Source: an uncultured Rikenellaceae bacterium (GTDB lineage: Bacteria > Bacteroidota > Bacteroidia > Bacteroidales > Rikenellaceae). Taken from it: 35,656 nucleotides of DNA. The stretch lies in contig CAMRBL010000013.1 in the NCBI GenBank assembly GCA_947040435.1, forward strand, positions 1-35,656. Reading direction: 5' to 3'. The notes beneath the pieces were generated by a model. It did no database searches, had not been told where the DNA came from, and was given only the letters and a program-made list of their open reading frames with translations. Below are positions 9,970-20,065 of this stretch, piece by piece (within the stretch, counting starts at the first letter, position 1; each line of letters starts with the position of its first letter). The position numbers were made by a program, and so were the translations under genes.

Positions 9970-11541
9970 ATGAAAAATAAATTAATATATATACTACTAC
10001 TTGTTACATTCAGTGTTGGATGTGAGAAGACTTGGGATGATCATTATGGATATGAAGATGATCCTCGTATAGCAGCTGCTTCATTGACAGCTTGGGAAGC
10101 TCTTAACATTATGTCAGGATATAATGATGATAAATACTCTAAGTTTATAACATTGCTTGAGCGTGTAGGTTATGACAAGGTACTAAATAGTAATCGTATG
10201 CTTACCGTTTGGGCTCCACTAGATGAATACATTCCAGATGAAGTTATGCAGTATGCGGATTCAACAAGCGATAGTATTCTAATACAAAGATTTGTTAAAA
10301 ACCATTTGAATAGTTTACCTCTATTCAAAACAAAAATTATTGTAAGAGATCAGATCAATACTCTTGCGGGTAAATCTTTGAAAATCGATAGGCAGTATCC
10401 AAATGGACAGCTAAAAGTCTATATAGATAATAATTATATCTCTATATTTGACATTGCATGTACGAATGGTGTTATCCATCAGATTAATGGAGTTTTACCT
10501 CCATTACAAAATGTTGGTGAATACTTAGATGAGGCTGGAAAAGAGTACAAAATATTTCGAGACTCAATGAACGGTCGAGTAGAGAAAGTGTTTTCTCCAG
10601 AATTAAGTTTTCCAATTGGAGTTAATGATTTTGGACAAACTATCTATGACTCTTCATTTATTTATAAGAATTCATTATTACATGGTCTTCAACTACACGA
10701 TGAGGAGGATATTAGAACTCTTTGTTTACCAAGTGATATAGTAATCAAGAGTGCTTTAGAAGAGATCAAGCAGTATATGAGCGATATTAATCGTCCTTTT
10801 ACTGCAGTCGATACAGCTACATGTTTACAATGGATAATGGAGGCTTCAATATTATATGGTAAGGTAGATGATTATTCGCACTCTGCGAGTTATTATTCAG
10901 CTTATGGAGCTGAAATTAGACCTGCTATGCAGCTTGTAAAATCAGATTATCAAGAGTGTAGTAATGGTAATGTGTATATATATGAGAATCTATACATTCC
11001 ACGCTCTATTTTCATGTATAATGCAGAAGTCAGTCCAGTTAACTTTTTGGAAATTGCTAAGAATGAAGTTGAAATAGAAAAGGGTGTAATGGCACCTATA
11101 TGGCAATATACTGAAAATGCTACATTTAAGTTATTTGATGGTAATCAAGGGCGAGTAAAATTTTTAGAGGTTGGAGGAAAAGTTGGAGACCATCTAGAAT
11201 TCAGACCTGTACGTTTAAATAAGTATTCTGAGCCAGAAGCTATTAAGTTAATGCCAGGTAAGTATGCTGTTTATGGACAATTTTTTGGTTGGGGTTCGTC
11301 AGCAAGTACAAAACTTAAAATAAATGGTAAGGCTCAAAAATGGTATAAAGATGGTGGAGAAGTATTTCCTACAAATAACCACTCGTTTGAGTATACTACT
11401 TATCCTGTACTGGTTGATACTCTTTGGATTAAGCCGCAGGAGGGTTATTCTACTCCAACAATAAGATTTGAGGCTACAAGTGCAGCGCCTATAAGAATTC
11501 AACGAATGAAATTCCAAGCAGTTGGAAAAGATAACTATTAA
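9970..11541 (+). CDS. FAS1-domain lipoprotein with C-terminal beta-rich domain (DUF5108-like)
   Basis: N-terminus CEKTWDDHYG, typical of this Bacteroidetes FAS1 lipoprotein group. FAS1 block RMLTVWAPLDEYIPDEV...FVKNHLNSL...TNGVIHQINGVL. Same length (523 aa) and layout as the preceding gene. Confidence 0.8.
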   Translation: MKNKLIYILLLVTFSVGCEKTWDDHYGYEDDPRIAAASLTAWEALNIMSGYNDDKYSKFITLLERVGYDKVLNSNRMLTVWAPLDEYIPDEVMQYADSTSDSILIQRFVKNHLNSLPLFKTKIIVRDQINTLAGKSLKIDRQYPNGQLKVYIDNNYISIFDIACTNGVIHQINGVLPPLQNVGEYLDEAGKEYKIFRDSMNGRVEKVFSPELSFPIGVNDFGQTIYDSSFIYKNSLLHGLQLHDEEDIRTLCLPSDIVIKSALEEIKQYMSDINRPFTAVDTATCLQWIMEASILYGKVDDYSHSASYYSAYGAEIRPAMQLVKSDYQECSNGNVYIYENLYIPRSIFMYNAEVSPVNFLEIAKNEVEIEKGVMAPIWQYTENATFKLFDGNQGRVKFLEVGGKVGDHLEFRPVRLNKYSEPEAIKLMPGKYAVYGQFFGWGSSASTKLKINGKAQKWYKDGGEVFPTNNHSFEYTTYPVLVDTLWIKPQEGYSTPTIRFEATSAAPIRIQRMKFQAVGKDNY

Positions 11542-11542
11542 A

Positions 11543-14500
11543 ATGATAAATATGATGAGAATAGTTAAAATAAGATTAGTCATGTTTTTTTGTCTTGCGT
11601 TAGGTTTAACGACACAAGGACAAAATAAAAGTAATACAGAGAAACAAGTGACATATTATAAAGTCAAGGGAACAGTGTTTTCAGATGAGACACAGAAACC
11701 TCTTGCTAATGTTATGATATCTTCAGTTGGAGCACTTAATGGAGCTATAACTGACTCACTTGGAGGATTTATAATTGAAGTACCGAATAGACGATCTACA
11801 TTAAGTGTTGCGTCATCAGGGTATCACCCTCAGAAGGTACAGGTTTTAAAGCGTGAAACACTAAATGTTTATTTAGTACCTACATCACGTAGGTTTTCTG
11901 CACGTGGCTATGAGTCAGTATTAGGATATAGAGCCTTTGACGACTATGTAGGAACAGCAGAAGTACTATCTGGAGATGATATTAGTGATGTATATTCTGA
12001 CTTAGACAATGCACTTGTAGGAAAGTTTGCAGGATTGCAAGTTACAGGTAAAGGAGGAATGCCAGGAGAGGGATCATATTTAAACTTGAGAGGAACACGT
12101 TCTCTAGTTGCTAATAATACTCCTTTGATTGTTATTGATGGAATTCCATATGATCCTTCATATGCAGTATCTTCATCAATCACAGGTTACTCTAAGAGTA
12201 TCTTCAGTATTGTATCAAGTAAAGAGGTTCAAAATGTTACACTTTTAAAGGGAGCTGAGGCAGCTATTTATGGTTCTCTAGGAAGTAATGGAGTTCTTTT
12301 GATTGAGACAGAAAAGGCTTCTGACCTTGAGACAAAGATTGAGTTCCAAGCAACCGCAGGTGTTGCAATGATTGATACACGTTTGCCCCTACTAGAAGAG
12401 ACAGATTATAAGTCTTATATTGGAGATATTGGAGCAAACAAATATCCGGACCTAGATGTATTAGTTGACAAGTTACCATTCCTTTTGGATGATCCATCAG
12501 ATCCACGCGGAAAGATCTATAACAACAATACAGATTGGCAAGATGAGATTTACGACCTAGCGTTTCAATCTGATTACCAATTAAAGGTAAAAGGAGGAGA
12601 TGCAGTTGCTAAATATGTATTAACATTGGGAACGCAGCAGAACAATGGTGTTATCAAGGGAACAAACTTGTCTAAGTACTATACACGAATGAATGCAGAC
12701 ATCAACTTTTCGAAAAGTTTGAAGTTGAATGCATCTGGAGCTCTTAATTTTACACAGATGACACTACAAGAGCAGGGTATGGCAACTTACACTAACCCGT
12801 TTTTGACATCTTTATATGAGGCACCAGTATTAAGTGTAAATCAACAGGTTTTCATGAATAAAGAAGTAGTTGAGCTTGCAGCTTTCACTCCAGTTAACAG
12901 TGAGTTAATGATGAGTAATCCAGCTGCAATCGTAAATGATGTTAAAGGTTATAGTAGCGCATACGATGCACTTATTAATGTTGGTTTAGATTTCACTCCA
13001 ATAGAGAATTTGAAAATCCAAGGAGTATTTGGTTTAACTTACTCTCATAACAAGGAAGATTTATTTATTCCTGGTAAGACATCAAGAGCAATTGCGCCTT
13101 TGATGGATACCTTGGCAGAGAATACTGTTAGAGGAGGAGTTACAACCCTTATGAACTATTATGCAAGAGCACAAGCTACTTACTCTAAGACGTACAATAC
13201 AATTCATCACCTGAATATGAATGCAGGTTATCAATTGATGACTACACAGAAGGAGACAGATAATGCATCTGGTATAAATACACCTACAGACTTCTATACT
13301 ACACTATCTAATACGTTGTCTTCACACTCTAGAAATATCACAGGTATTATGGAGAAGTCAGCATGGATGAATGGATACGCTTCTGTAGACTATTTATATA
13401 ACAATCAGTTGTTTGCTAATGTTGGAGTAACAGCAGATGCTTCATCTGCTTATGGTCCAAGCGGAAGTAATCTATATTTCTTCCCATCAGTTAGTGCAGG
13501 ATGGAAAGCAAAGAATACATTTTTGCGTAATGTTGATCTAGTTAACACCCTAACTTTCAGAGGAGAGTTTAGTGAGCAAGGTAATAGTCAATATGGGTCT
13601 CATTATGGACGTTATTACTACGTTACAGATCCATATAAGGATGTCGTAGGAACGTATCGTGACATGGTTGCTAACTCATATTTAAAACCAGAGCGAGTAA
13701 GAACTTTAGGTGGAGGAGTAGATGTATCACTACTAGGACACGTTGTTGCATTAAGTGCTGATTATTTTCAAGAGTATACTACAGATATGATTATCGCAAA
13801 GAGTACTTCAGCAGTTCTAGGAGTACCTTCTATTTATGATAATGCTGGAGAGTTGAAAACAAATGGTGTTGAGTTAAATCTACAACTTAATGTGATTCAA
13901 AAGGGCGCAGTAAAATGGAGTCTAGGAGGAAACATTGCACATTATAAGTCAAAGATTGTTGATTTAGGGGGTACGTCAGAGATCATTACAAAATATGATG
14001 ATGGAACTCAATTGATTACAAGAGTAGGCGAGTCACCTTATCAGTTCTACGGAGCTCAAGTTGAGAAAGTATTTAATACAACAAAAGAGGCAAACGATGC
14101 ACATTATGTATCACAAAATGGCGAGCAATTTGTAGCAGGAGACATCAAGTTTAGAGATGTAAATGGTGATCAGATTATTAATGACAAAGATCGTGTTATA
14201 ATTGGTGATCCAACTCCAGATTTCTATGGTGGATTTTACACAAATTTAAAATGGAAGAATTTCGGATTATATGCATATTTTAGTTATTCATATGGTCAGG
14301 AAGTTTATAACGGAGTTCGCCGTACTACAGAGGCAATGACAAATTTTGATAATCAATCTACAGCAGTTGAGAGACGTTGGATGACAGAGGGTCAAAATAC
14401 AGATATGCCAAGAGCTTCTTATGGAGACAAGACTGGTAATAGTCGTTTTTCAGATCGTTGGATCGAAGATGGTTCATATATTAAGATGAAGGAGTTAACA

Positions 14501-14704
14501 TTGAGTTATGATATCTTTAATAACTGGTTAGGTTTTTCACATATAAGTTGTTATGTAACTGCTGAGAATCTATTTGTTTGGAGTGATTATAAAGGTATGG
14601 ATCCAGAGTTTAGTTACTCATATGATAGAGCTTTGCAAGGAATTGATTATGGTAAGATTGCAAATCCTCGTAGTGTGAAACTTGGTATTAATTTGAATTT
14701 TTAA
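11543..14704 (+). CDS. SusC/RagA-family TonB-linked outer membrane protein (second copy)
   Basis: The track ORF begins at 11522 inside the upstream gene; the likely start is 11543, 11552 or 11555 (MMRIVKIRLVMFFCLALGL). VKGTVFSDETQKPLANVMI domain, plug GSYLNLRGTRSLVANNTPLIVIDGIPYDP, C-terminal barrel. Confidence 0.93.
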   Translation: MINMMRIVKIRLVMFFCLALGLTTQGQNKSNTEKQVTYYKVKGTVFSDETQKPLANVMISSVGALNGAITDSLGGFIIEVPNRRSTLSVASSGYHPQKVQVLKRETLNVYLVPTSRRFSARGYESVLGYRAFDDYVGTAEVLSGDDISDVYSDLDNALVGKFAGLQVTGKGGMPGEGSYLNLRGTRSLVANNTPLIVIDGIPYDPSYAVSSSITGYSKSIFSIVSSKEVQNVTLLKGAEAAIYGSLGSNGVLLIETEKASDLETKIEFQATAGVAMIDTRLPLLEETDYKSYIGDIGANKYPDLDVLVDKLPFLLDDPSDPRGKIYNNNTDWQDEIYDLAFQSDYQLKVKGGDAVAKYVLTLGTQQNNGVIKGTNLSKYYTRMNADINFSKSLKLNASGALNFTQMTLQEQGMATYTNPFLTSLYEAPVLSVNQQVFMNKEVVELAAFTPVNSELMMSNPAAIVNDVKGYSSAYDALINVGLDFTPIENLKIQGVFGLTYSHNKEDLFIPGKTSRAIAPLMDTLAENTVRGGVTTLMNYYARAQATYSKTYNTIHHLNMNAGYQLMTTQKETDNASGINTPTDFYTTLSNTLSSHSRNITGIMEKSAWMNGYASVDYLYNNQLFANVGVTADASSAYGPSGSNLYFFPSVSAGWKAKNTFLRNVDLVNTLTFRGEFSEQGNSQYGSHYGRYYYVTDPYKDVVGTYRDMVANSYLKPERVRTLGGGVDVSLLGHVVALSADYFQEYTTDMIIAKSTSAVLGVPSIYDNAGELKTNGVELNLQLNVIQKGAVKWSLGGNIAHYKSKIVDLGGTSEIITKYDDGTQLITRVGESPYQFYGAQVEKVFNTTKEANDAHYVSQNGEQFVAGDIKFRDVNGDQIINDKDRVIIGDPTPDFYGGFYTNLKWKNFGLYAYFSYSYGQEVYNGVRRTTEAMTNFDNQSTAVERRWMTEGQNTDMPRASYGDKTGNSRFSDRWIEDGSYIKMKELTLSYDIFNNWLGFSHISCYVTAENLFVWSDYKGMDPEFSYSYDRALQGIDYGKIANPRSVKLGINLNF

Positions 14705-14714
14705 AATTAGAGTT

Positions 14715-16490
14715 ATGATAAAGAATAAATTATTTTTATTTCTTCTTTTGTGTTCTTTTAGTTTCTCTTCATGCGAAGATTTTTTTAGCATTCAGAAAGA
14801 GGACTTACTAACAAATGAAGATAATTACAAAGAGCGTAATCAAATCTATTCAGGTATGGTTGGTTTGGCAGCAAACTTCCGAGGAGTAGTAGATGATTAT
14901 ATTATCTTGAGTGAGTTACGTGGCGATTTACTTCAGCCAACATCAACAGCTCCAGATGAGTATTGGGATATATTTAGATACAAGACAGATCAAAATAATA
15001 GTGCTGCATCGCCAGCTCCATTATATCTATTGATTGCAAATTGTAATGATTTCTTACGTAATATACGTGCCTATAACAGTGCTTATCCAGGAGGAATAGA
15101 AGAGGTTATCTATAGAGGTATGGTCTCTTCGACACTTTCGTATAGTGCTTGGGCATATCTAAATATTGGTAAATTATATGGTGAGGCATACTACCATGAT
15201 TTACCTGTTTCGGATATGAATCAAGATATGAGTAGTGGTAAATTACTAAATTTAAAATCTTTAGTGAGTCAATTGATCTCTTCTATGCAAATGGGTGTTG
15301 AAGGTATTAATGCATTTCATTATTTAGATTGGAAACTTATTGTAATGGACCCAAGTAGCATTGATGCATATAATAAATTTGATGAGACATGGTCTAGGAT
15401 TGTTATCAATCCTGACATATTGTTGACGGAGTTATATTTATGGGATGGAAACCACATTGAGGCAGCAAAGCAAGGAATTGCGGCGATGAAAGGCCAAGGT
15501 TTGTACACAGCAGGAACAAACACCAAGTTATTCAACCTAACTTCGTATACAGATGGTCATTGGGCTGAACTTTTTGATCGTGAATTATCAACAGGTCATT
15601 TAAATGAAGCTATGACTGCAATTCAGTATGACTACTCAAAGAGACAAACAAACGATTTGCAGTATTATTTTTCAAATTATGCTCCAAATATCTATCGTTT
15701 TAAGCCGACAGATATTGCATATGAGTCTTTATTTAGGATTCCTACAAAAATGCACTACTTTGAAGAAGGTGAGTTAGGTCCAGGCCGACCAGCTGATTCT
15801 ATGTTAGGTTATACCTATGATTCTAGACGAGAATCTTCGGCTATATCTATTGAGAATGGAGAAGTTGTTGTGAATAAATATTCATTAGATAACTCTAACA
15901 AGCCAAGTTTAAAAAAGAAATCATATGAACATGATGCTACTATTTATGTTTATAGAGCATCTGAACTATGCTTGATGGTAGCTGAGGCATTGAATGGAAT
16001 TGGATCACCGGAGGGTAATAGAGCCGCAGACTCATTAGTAAGTGTTGGTTTTGCTGCTTCTTGGAATGGTACTTCTAAGGTTTTCAATGCGCCATTTGAT
16101 GCACCGATATATTCATCAACTCACTTAAGTGGATCGAAAGGTATTCTCGGAAGATTAGGTTATAGAGGTAATTATACTCGTTACTATATCTCTGGAGGAA
16201 AAGAATTATCTGCTGCAGATTCACTAGTTCGTAAACAATTTGTAATGGATAGTATCATTGCACAAGAGACTGCACGTGAGTTGGCATATGAAGGAAAGAG
16301 ATGGTTTACATTAGTTCGTATGGCACTTAATAGCAATATGCCAGAGAAGGTTTCAGAGATTATACCAAATAAGTTTCCGGCAGCTTCAAGAGACCAATAT
16401 AGAGTTTGGTTGAGAGAGCCAAGCAATTGGTTTATGAAGTGGAATCACTATCCAGAAGGAGTCACTCCTGAAGAAAAGAAGAAGAAATAA
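14715..16490 (+). CDS. SusD/RagB-like lipoprotein (second copy)
   Basis: Lipobox FSSC-EDFFSIQKEDLL, internal ASELCLMVAEALNGIG, C-terminal QETARELAYEGKRWFTLVRMAL; directly after a SusC. Confidence 0.9.
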   Translation: MIKNKLFLFLLLCSFSFSSCEDFFSIQKEDLLTNEDNYKERNQIYSGMVGLAANFRGVVDDYIILSELRGDLLQPTSTAPDEYWDIFRYKTDQNNSAASPAPLYLLIANCNDFLRNIRAYNSAYPGGIEEVIYRGMVSSTLSYSAWAYLNIGKLYGEAYYHDLPVSDMNQDMSSGKLLNLKSLVSQLISSMQMGVEGINAFHYLDWKLIVMDPSSIDAYNKFDETWSRIVINPDILLTELYLWDGNHIEAAKQGIAAMKGQGLYTAGTNTKLFNLTSYTDGHWAELFDRELSTGHLNEAMTAIQYDYSKRQTNDLQYYFSNYAPNIYRFKPTDIAYESLFRIPTKMHYFEEGELGPGRPADSMLGYTYDSRRESSAISIENGEVVVNKYSLDNSNKPSLKKKSYEHDATIYVYRASELCLMVAEALNGIGSPEGNRAADSLVSVGFAASWNGTSKVFNAPFDAPIYSSTHLSGSKGILGRLGYRGNYTRYYISGGKELSAADSLVRKQFVMDSIIAQETARELAYEGKRWFTLVRMALNSNMPEKVSEIIPNKFPAASRDQYRVWLREPSNWFMKWNHYPEGVTPEEKKKK

Positions 16491-16506
16491 TTAAAATAAT
16501 TAGATT

Positions 16507-18456
16507 ATGAATAAGATATTAAAATTAATCGGAACTATTTTACTGGTAAGTGGACTTTATAACTGTTCTGATGTTGAGTTAGATAAAAATGAGAGTCTGC
16601 TACCTACTGATCCCGAGGCAGAAAATGATGACAGAGTAGACAATGATATGTGGGCTTGGGTTGGAACTTTTCCAGGAGATGTTGCACCACTTAGAAAACG
16701 TCTAGATGATGTAAGTGTTGTTGTTAAGGGTTATGCAGAACAGCCAATTTTCAACGTAGGTAGTGAGCCAAAATATTGGCAAAGTACTGGATTGTATGTT
16801 GTTCCAGTTGAGCCAGTTGAGATTATTGTTCCTGATGTACAAGAAGGTACTCTACACTACCAGATTGGGGTTGCAGATATCGAGTTAACTGGTATTGAAA
16901 CTGGAATAAAACGTTTCGGTAATGTCACACAAAAAGGTAAGTTAACTAAAGGTTCAAATATCCTTAAACATAACTTTGGTGGTCATCTATATATCTATTA
17001 TGTAGGAGTTCCTAGCAAAACAGATGTAACATTAACTGTTAGTGGAGCTGTTAAGAGTATTGATTATATTATAGATGAAACTAACTTGGAAGAGTGGACA
17101 GTCGCAGTTAAGGATACAGTAAATCCTATGATCTGGGGCGAGTTAATCGGCAAGAATATTGCTATTACACTACCAATTGAAGAGTTAAGAAAGATTCCTA
17201 ATCCAGGAACAGTATTGCTTAATTCAGATAAGCTTGTTGGTGATTTAAGCAAATTATGGAGAGGTAATTTTACTCCAATAGATGGTGTTCAATTGTGGCG
17301 TATTTATGCAGACATGCAGTTACCTTCTAAGGTATCCACTTTTAGTGGCTACCCAGTTGGATTGGATGTTGAGAAAGAGAATATTATTAAAGCTTTAGCT
17401 GGAGTTGGAGTTGAAAGTGACCGTAAGCATATTTACAATGCTATTGGAAAGAATTATTTGACTCCATGGTATAAAAGTAATTTGCTTTCACCAGTTATTC
17501 CACTCTTGAGTACATTCTATATTTATAATCAGAATTCAGTATGGCCAAGTGATTTTGATGTTGCAACCTTAACTAATAATCCAAATATTGGTATCAATGG
17601 ATATATTAACTTGGAAGAGGGAGTTAAATTACGAATGCTTATTCAATTAGCTCAAGAGTACGGTTGGGGTCTATTTACTTATGTTAATAATGCTCTTATA
17701 AGTGAATTTGCCACTACAGTAAAAGTAGGTGTAAAACCAATTCCAGATCAGATAAAGAATGATTGTTTTGCAATCGCAGTATCTGAATATGCTAGTACGG
17801 ACCTTGCAGAGTTTTTTGACTCATGGAATTTTACAGTAACAAATTTCTCTAGAGACTATATGGAAAAATATTCAGCTCCTACTTCTAAATTTTGGACTGA
17901 GTTTACTCTAGGTGTCCCAGTAGTTGATAAAGGTTTAGTTGCAAAGAAATTTGTTAGACCTAATCCATCATTAGTAAGAGATTCAGTTTATTCTCCAAAG
18001 GAGTGGATTTGTGATGGAAGTTCTTTTAACGCAGGTACAAAATATGAGAATTTATTAGATGGCAATGTAGCGTCAGTCTGGCATAATGATTGGCAGGGAG
18101 GAACTGGAAACTTCTTTCCACATGATGTTTTCTTTAATTTTAATGCGGAAAAAACTCATGAATTAGAGTTCAATTATATCACAATAAATCAAAAGAATGG
18201 TCAGAATAGAGATGAAGTTGAAACTAAAGAGTTTCAAGTAGCTATTTGGAAAGAAGGTGATTGGGAGTTAGTTGATAATGGTCGAGTAATGTTCGCATCT
18301 AAAAATGATGGTGTTCAGCAATTTTATCTTAAGGATATTTATAAGACAACGGCCGTTAAGTTTATTATGCTTAATACACATAAAACTGCAGATGGAACTC
18401 GTGGTGAGGAAAATGATTGTAATCTTGCTGAATTTAGAATTGGATTAATAAAATAA
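16507..18456 (+). CDS. M60-like (enhancin-type) domain lipoprotein with degenerate active site and C-terminal F5/8 type C-like domain
   Basis: M60-type N-region (YWQSTGLYVVPVEPVEIIVPDVQEGTLHYQIGVADIEL, GGHLYIYYVG). Expected HEIGHNYQ-W region reads NAIGKNYLTPWYKSNLLSPV (17437-17493). No HExxH elsewhere. C-terminal LLDGNVASVWHNDW discoidin signature. Confidence 0.75.
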   Translation: MNKILKLIGTILLVSGLYNCSDVELDKNESLLPTDPEAENDDRVDNDMWAWVGTFPGDVAPLRKRLDDVSVVVKGYAEQPIFNVGSEPKYWQSTGLYVVPVEPVEIIVPDVQEGTLHYQIGVADIELTGIETGIKRFGNVTQKGKLTKGSNILKHNFGGHLYIYYVGVPSKTDVTLTVSGAVKSIDYIIDETNLEEWTVAVKDTVNPMIWGELIGKNIAITLPIEELRKIPNPGTVLLNSDKLVGDLSKLWRGNFTPIDGVQLWRIYADMQLPSKVSTFSGYPVGLDVEKENIIKALAGVGVESDRKHIYNAIGKNYLTPWYKSNLLSPVIPLLSTFYIYNQNSVWPSDFDVATLTNNPNIGINGYINLEEGVKLRMLIQLAQEYGWGLFTYVNNALISEFATTVKVGVKPIPDQIKNDCFAIAVSEYASTDLAEFFDSWNFTVTNFSRDYMEKYSAPTSKFWTEFTLGVPVVDKGLVAKKFVRPNPSLVRDSVYSPKEWICDGSSFNAGTKYENLLDGNVASVWHNDWQGGTGNFFPHDVFFNFNAEKTHELEFNYITINQKNGQNRDEVETKEFQVAIWKEGDWELVDNGRVMFASKNDGVQQFYLKDIYKTTAVKFIMLNTHKTADGTRGEENDCNLAEFRIGLIK

Positions 18457-18460
18457 AATT

Positions 18461-20056
18461 ATGAAAAAAATAATATTGCTATTTACTTTATTATCTGTTT
18501 TTTTAGTTTGGAATTGCAGTGATAAAATTGAGGCAGCAGATGAATGGTCTTCATCTGCGAGAACTTGGGAAGACAAGTTAGGAGACTACAGAGGTACGCT
18601 TGATATCTTGGTAGACGGTTTAGCTATGGATACAGTTGTTCAACAGGTTTCTTTTGTTGGCGATAATTACAATAGAGTAAGTATGTCTATAGAAGACCTC
18701 TTTATACAGGACAAGCGTTATGGTACTGTATACTTCACAGAGTTGTCTTTTAAAGAGGAGAATGGAGTTATTAATATCAAAGGAACTCAGAATTCACCAA
18801 CATCAACATCTTTTGGTTTGGTAACTTTTGATATCGTAGGTAAGGTTAAAAACAATGTTCTTTCGTTTGACTTAACTATTAATGGAGTTGATATCAAAGA
18901 GCTTCAGTTGAATATGCGTAATGCTCGAATGATTGATAAGTTTCCAAACAGCGCTACATATATTGAGAAGGCTTTTGTAGTAGAAGAGGATCTTAATCGT
19001 CCATTTATTACGGGAACTCCAGCAATTTCTTCCCACCAGGTAACTATCTTTGTAGCAGATTCATTAACTATTACAGATAGTACATTCTTTTGTGTACGAC
19101 CAAAATTTGAGTTATCCCCAGGGGCGTGGATTGAACCAGATCCAACTATGAACTGGACTGTAACACATAATACTAATCCAGATATTAAAGATGCTCCTAG
19201 TATAGCTACAACAGACAGTTTATATCGTTTCACAGAGAAACTTGATATGTTTGGTAATAGGACTATGTATTTTGAATTGAAAGTTTGGGCTGAGGATTCA
19301 ATCAATTTCCGTGAGTACCGTGTCACATATGCAAAATCTAATGCGATAAAGATCTCTCTTTTCCATTGGGAAACTCGTGACGGGTACCGTGAACCTATCG
19401 CTGGATGGGCAACAAATAACGGATATTTTAAGACTTTGTCAAAAGATGTACCACTGTTTGCAAATAGATATGCTACTCGTGTATTAGGCGGTACTATCGG
19501 AGAGATTGGTGCAACAGTTAGAACAGGAGTTACAGGAACAGTTAAGGATTCTAACGTTGTAGTAGTATCAGGAAAGTTGTTTAGAGGAGTCTTTAATTTA
19601 GATTCCCTTAACACGCCAAAGAATGGAGAGCTACATGGCGTTCCATTTAGTAAGCGTAAGCCGGTATCACTAAGAGGCCAATTCAAGTATATCCCAGGAT
19701 CTGTATTGTATCTTGGCGATTCAATCTTACCCGATTCAATCAAAGGACATACAGATAGTTGTTATATCGAAGCTTTTCTTTATGAGTCACCTACTGCAGA
19801 TTCGTATCTAGATAGTTTAGATTTAGATGATCGTAAAATAGTTGGACATGCAAAGTTTGTATCTGGTAAGTCATATGAATTTAGAGATTTCTCAATGAAC
19901 TTTACAGTTAGAAATTGGGTTCCAAATAGAAGGTATCATTTAGGTATTGTATGTAGATCTAGTGGTAAGGACGAATATAGAGTTGGAGCACAGGGTAGTG
20001 AATTGACAGTTTCAGGATTTGAGATCATGTCGACACAAGTATTAAATGAATATTAA
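18461..20056 (+). CDS. Lipoprotein with calycin-like N-terminal domain and PCMD-like (putative carbohydrate metabolism domain) C-terminal domain
   Basis: Lipobox VWNC-SDKIEA. YRGTLDILVDG...FVGDNYNRVSMSIEDL calycin-like. WETRDGYREPIAGWATNNGYFKTLS...PFSKRKPVSLRGQFKYIPG resembles PCMD. Confidence 0.7.
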   Translation: MKKIILLFTLLSVFLVWNCSDKIEAADEWSSSARTWEDKLGDYRGTLDILVDGLAMDTVVQQVSFVGDNYNRVSMSIEDLFIQDKRYGTVYFTELSFKEENGVINIKGTQNSPTSTSFGLVTFDIVGKVKNNVLSFDLTINGVDIKELQLNMRNARMIDKFPNSATYIEKAFVVEEDLNRPFITGTPAISSHQVTIFVADSLTITDSTFFCVRPKFELSPGAWIEPDPTMNWTVTHNTNPDIKDAPSIATTDSLYRFTEKLDMFGNRTMYFELKVWAEDSINFREYRVTYAKSNAIKISLFHWETRDGYREPIAGWATNNGYFKTLSKDVPLFANRYATRVLGGTIGEIGATVRTGVTGTVKDSNVVVVSGKLFRGVFNLDSLNTPKNGELHGVPFSKRKPVSLRGQFKYIPGSVLYLGDSILPDSIKGHTDSCYIEAFLYESPTADSYLDSLDLDDRKIVGHAKFVSGKSYEFRDFSMNFTVRNWVPNRRYHLGIVCRSSGKDEYRVGAQGSELTVSGFEIMSTQVLNEY

Positions 20057-20065
20057 AAAATATAC

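Noticed and set aside
18904-19743. 279-aa minus-strand ORF
   Set aside because: Fully antisense to the PCMD-like lipoprotein gene, low-complexity-like composition, no recognisable domain; the + frame has a signal peptide, lipobox and domain matches.
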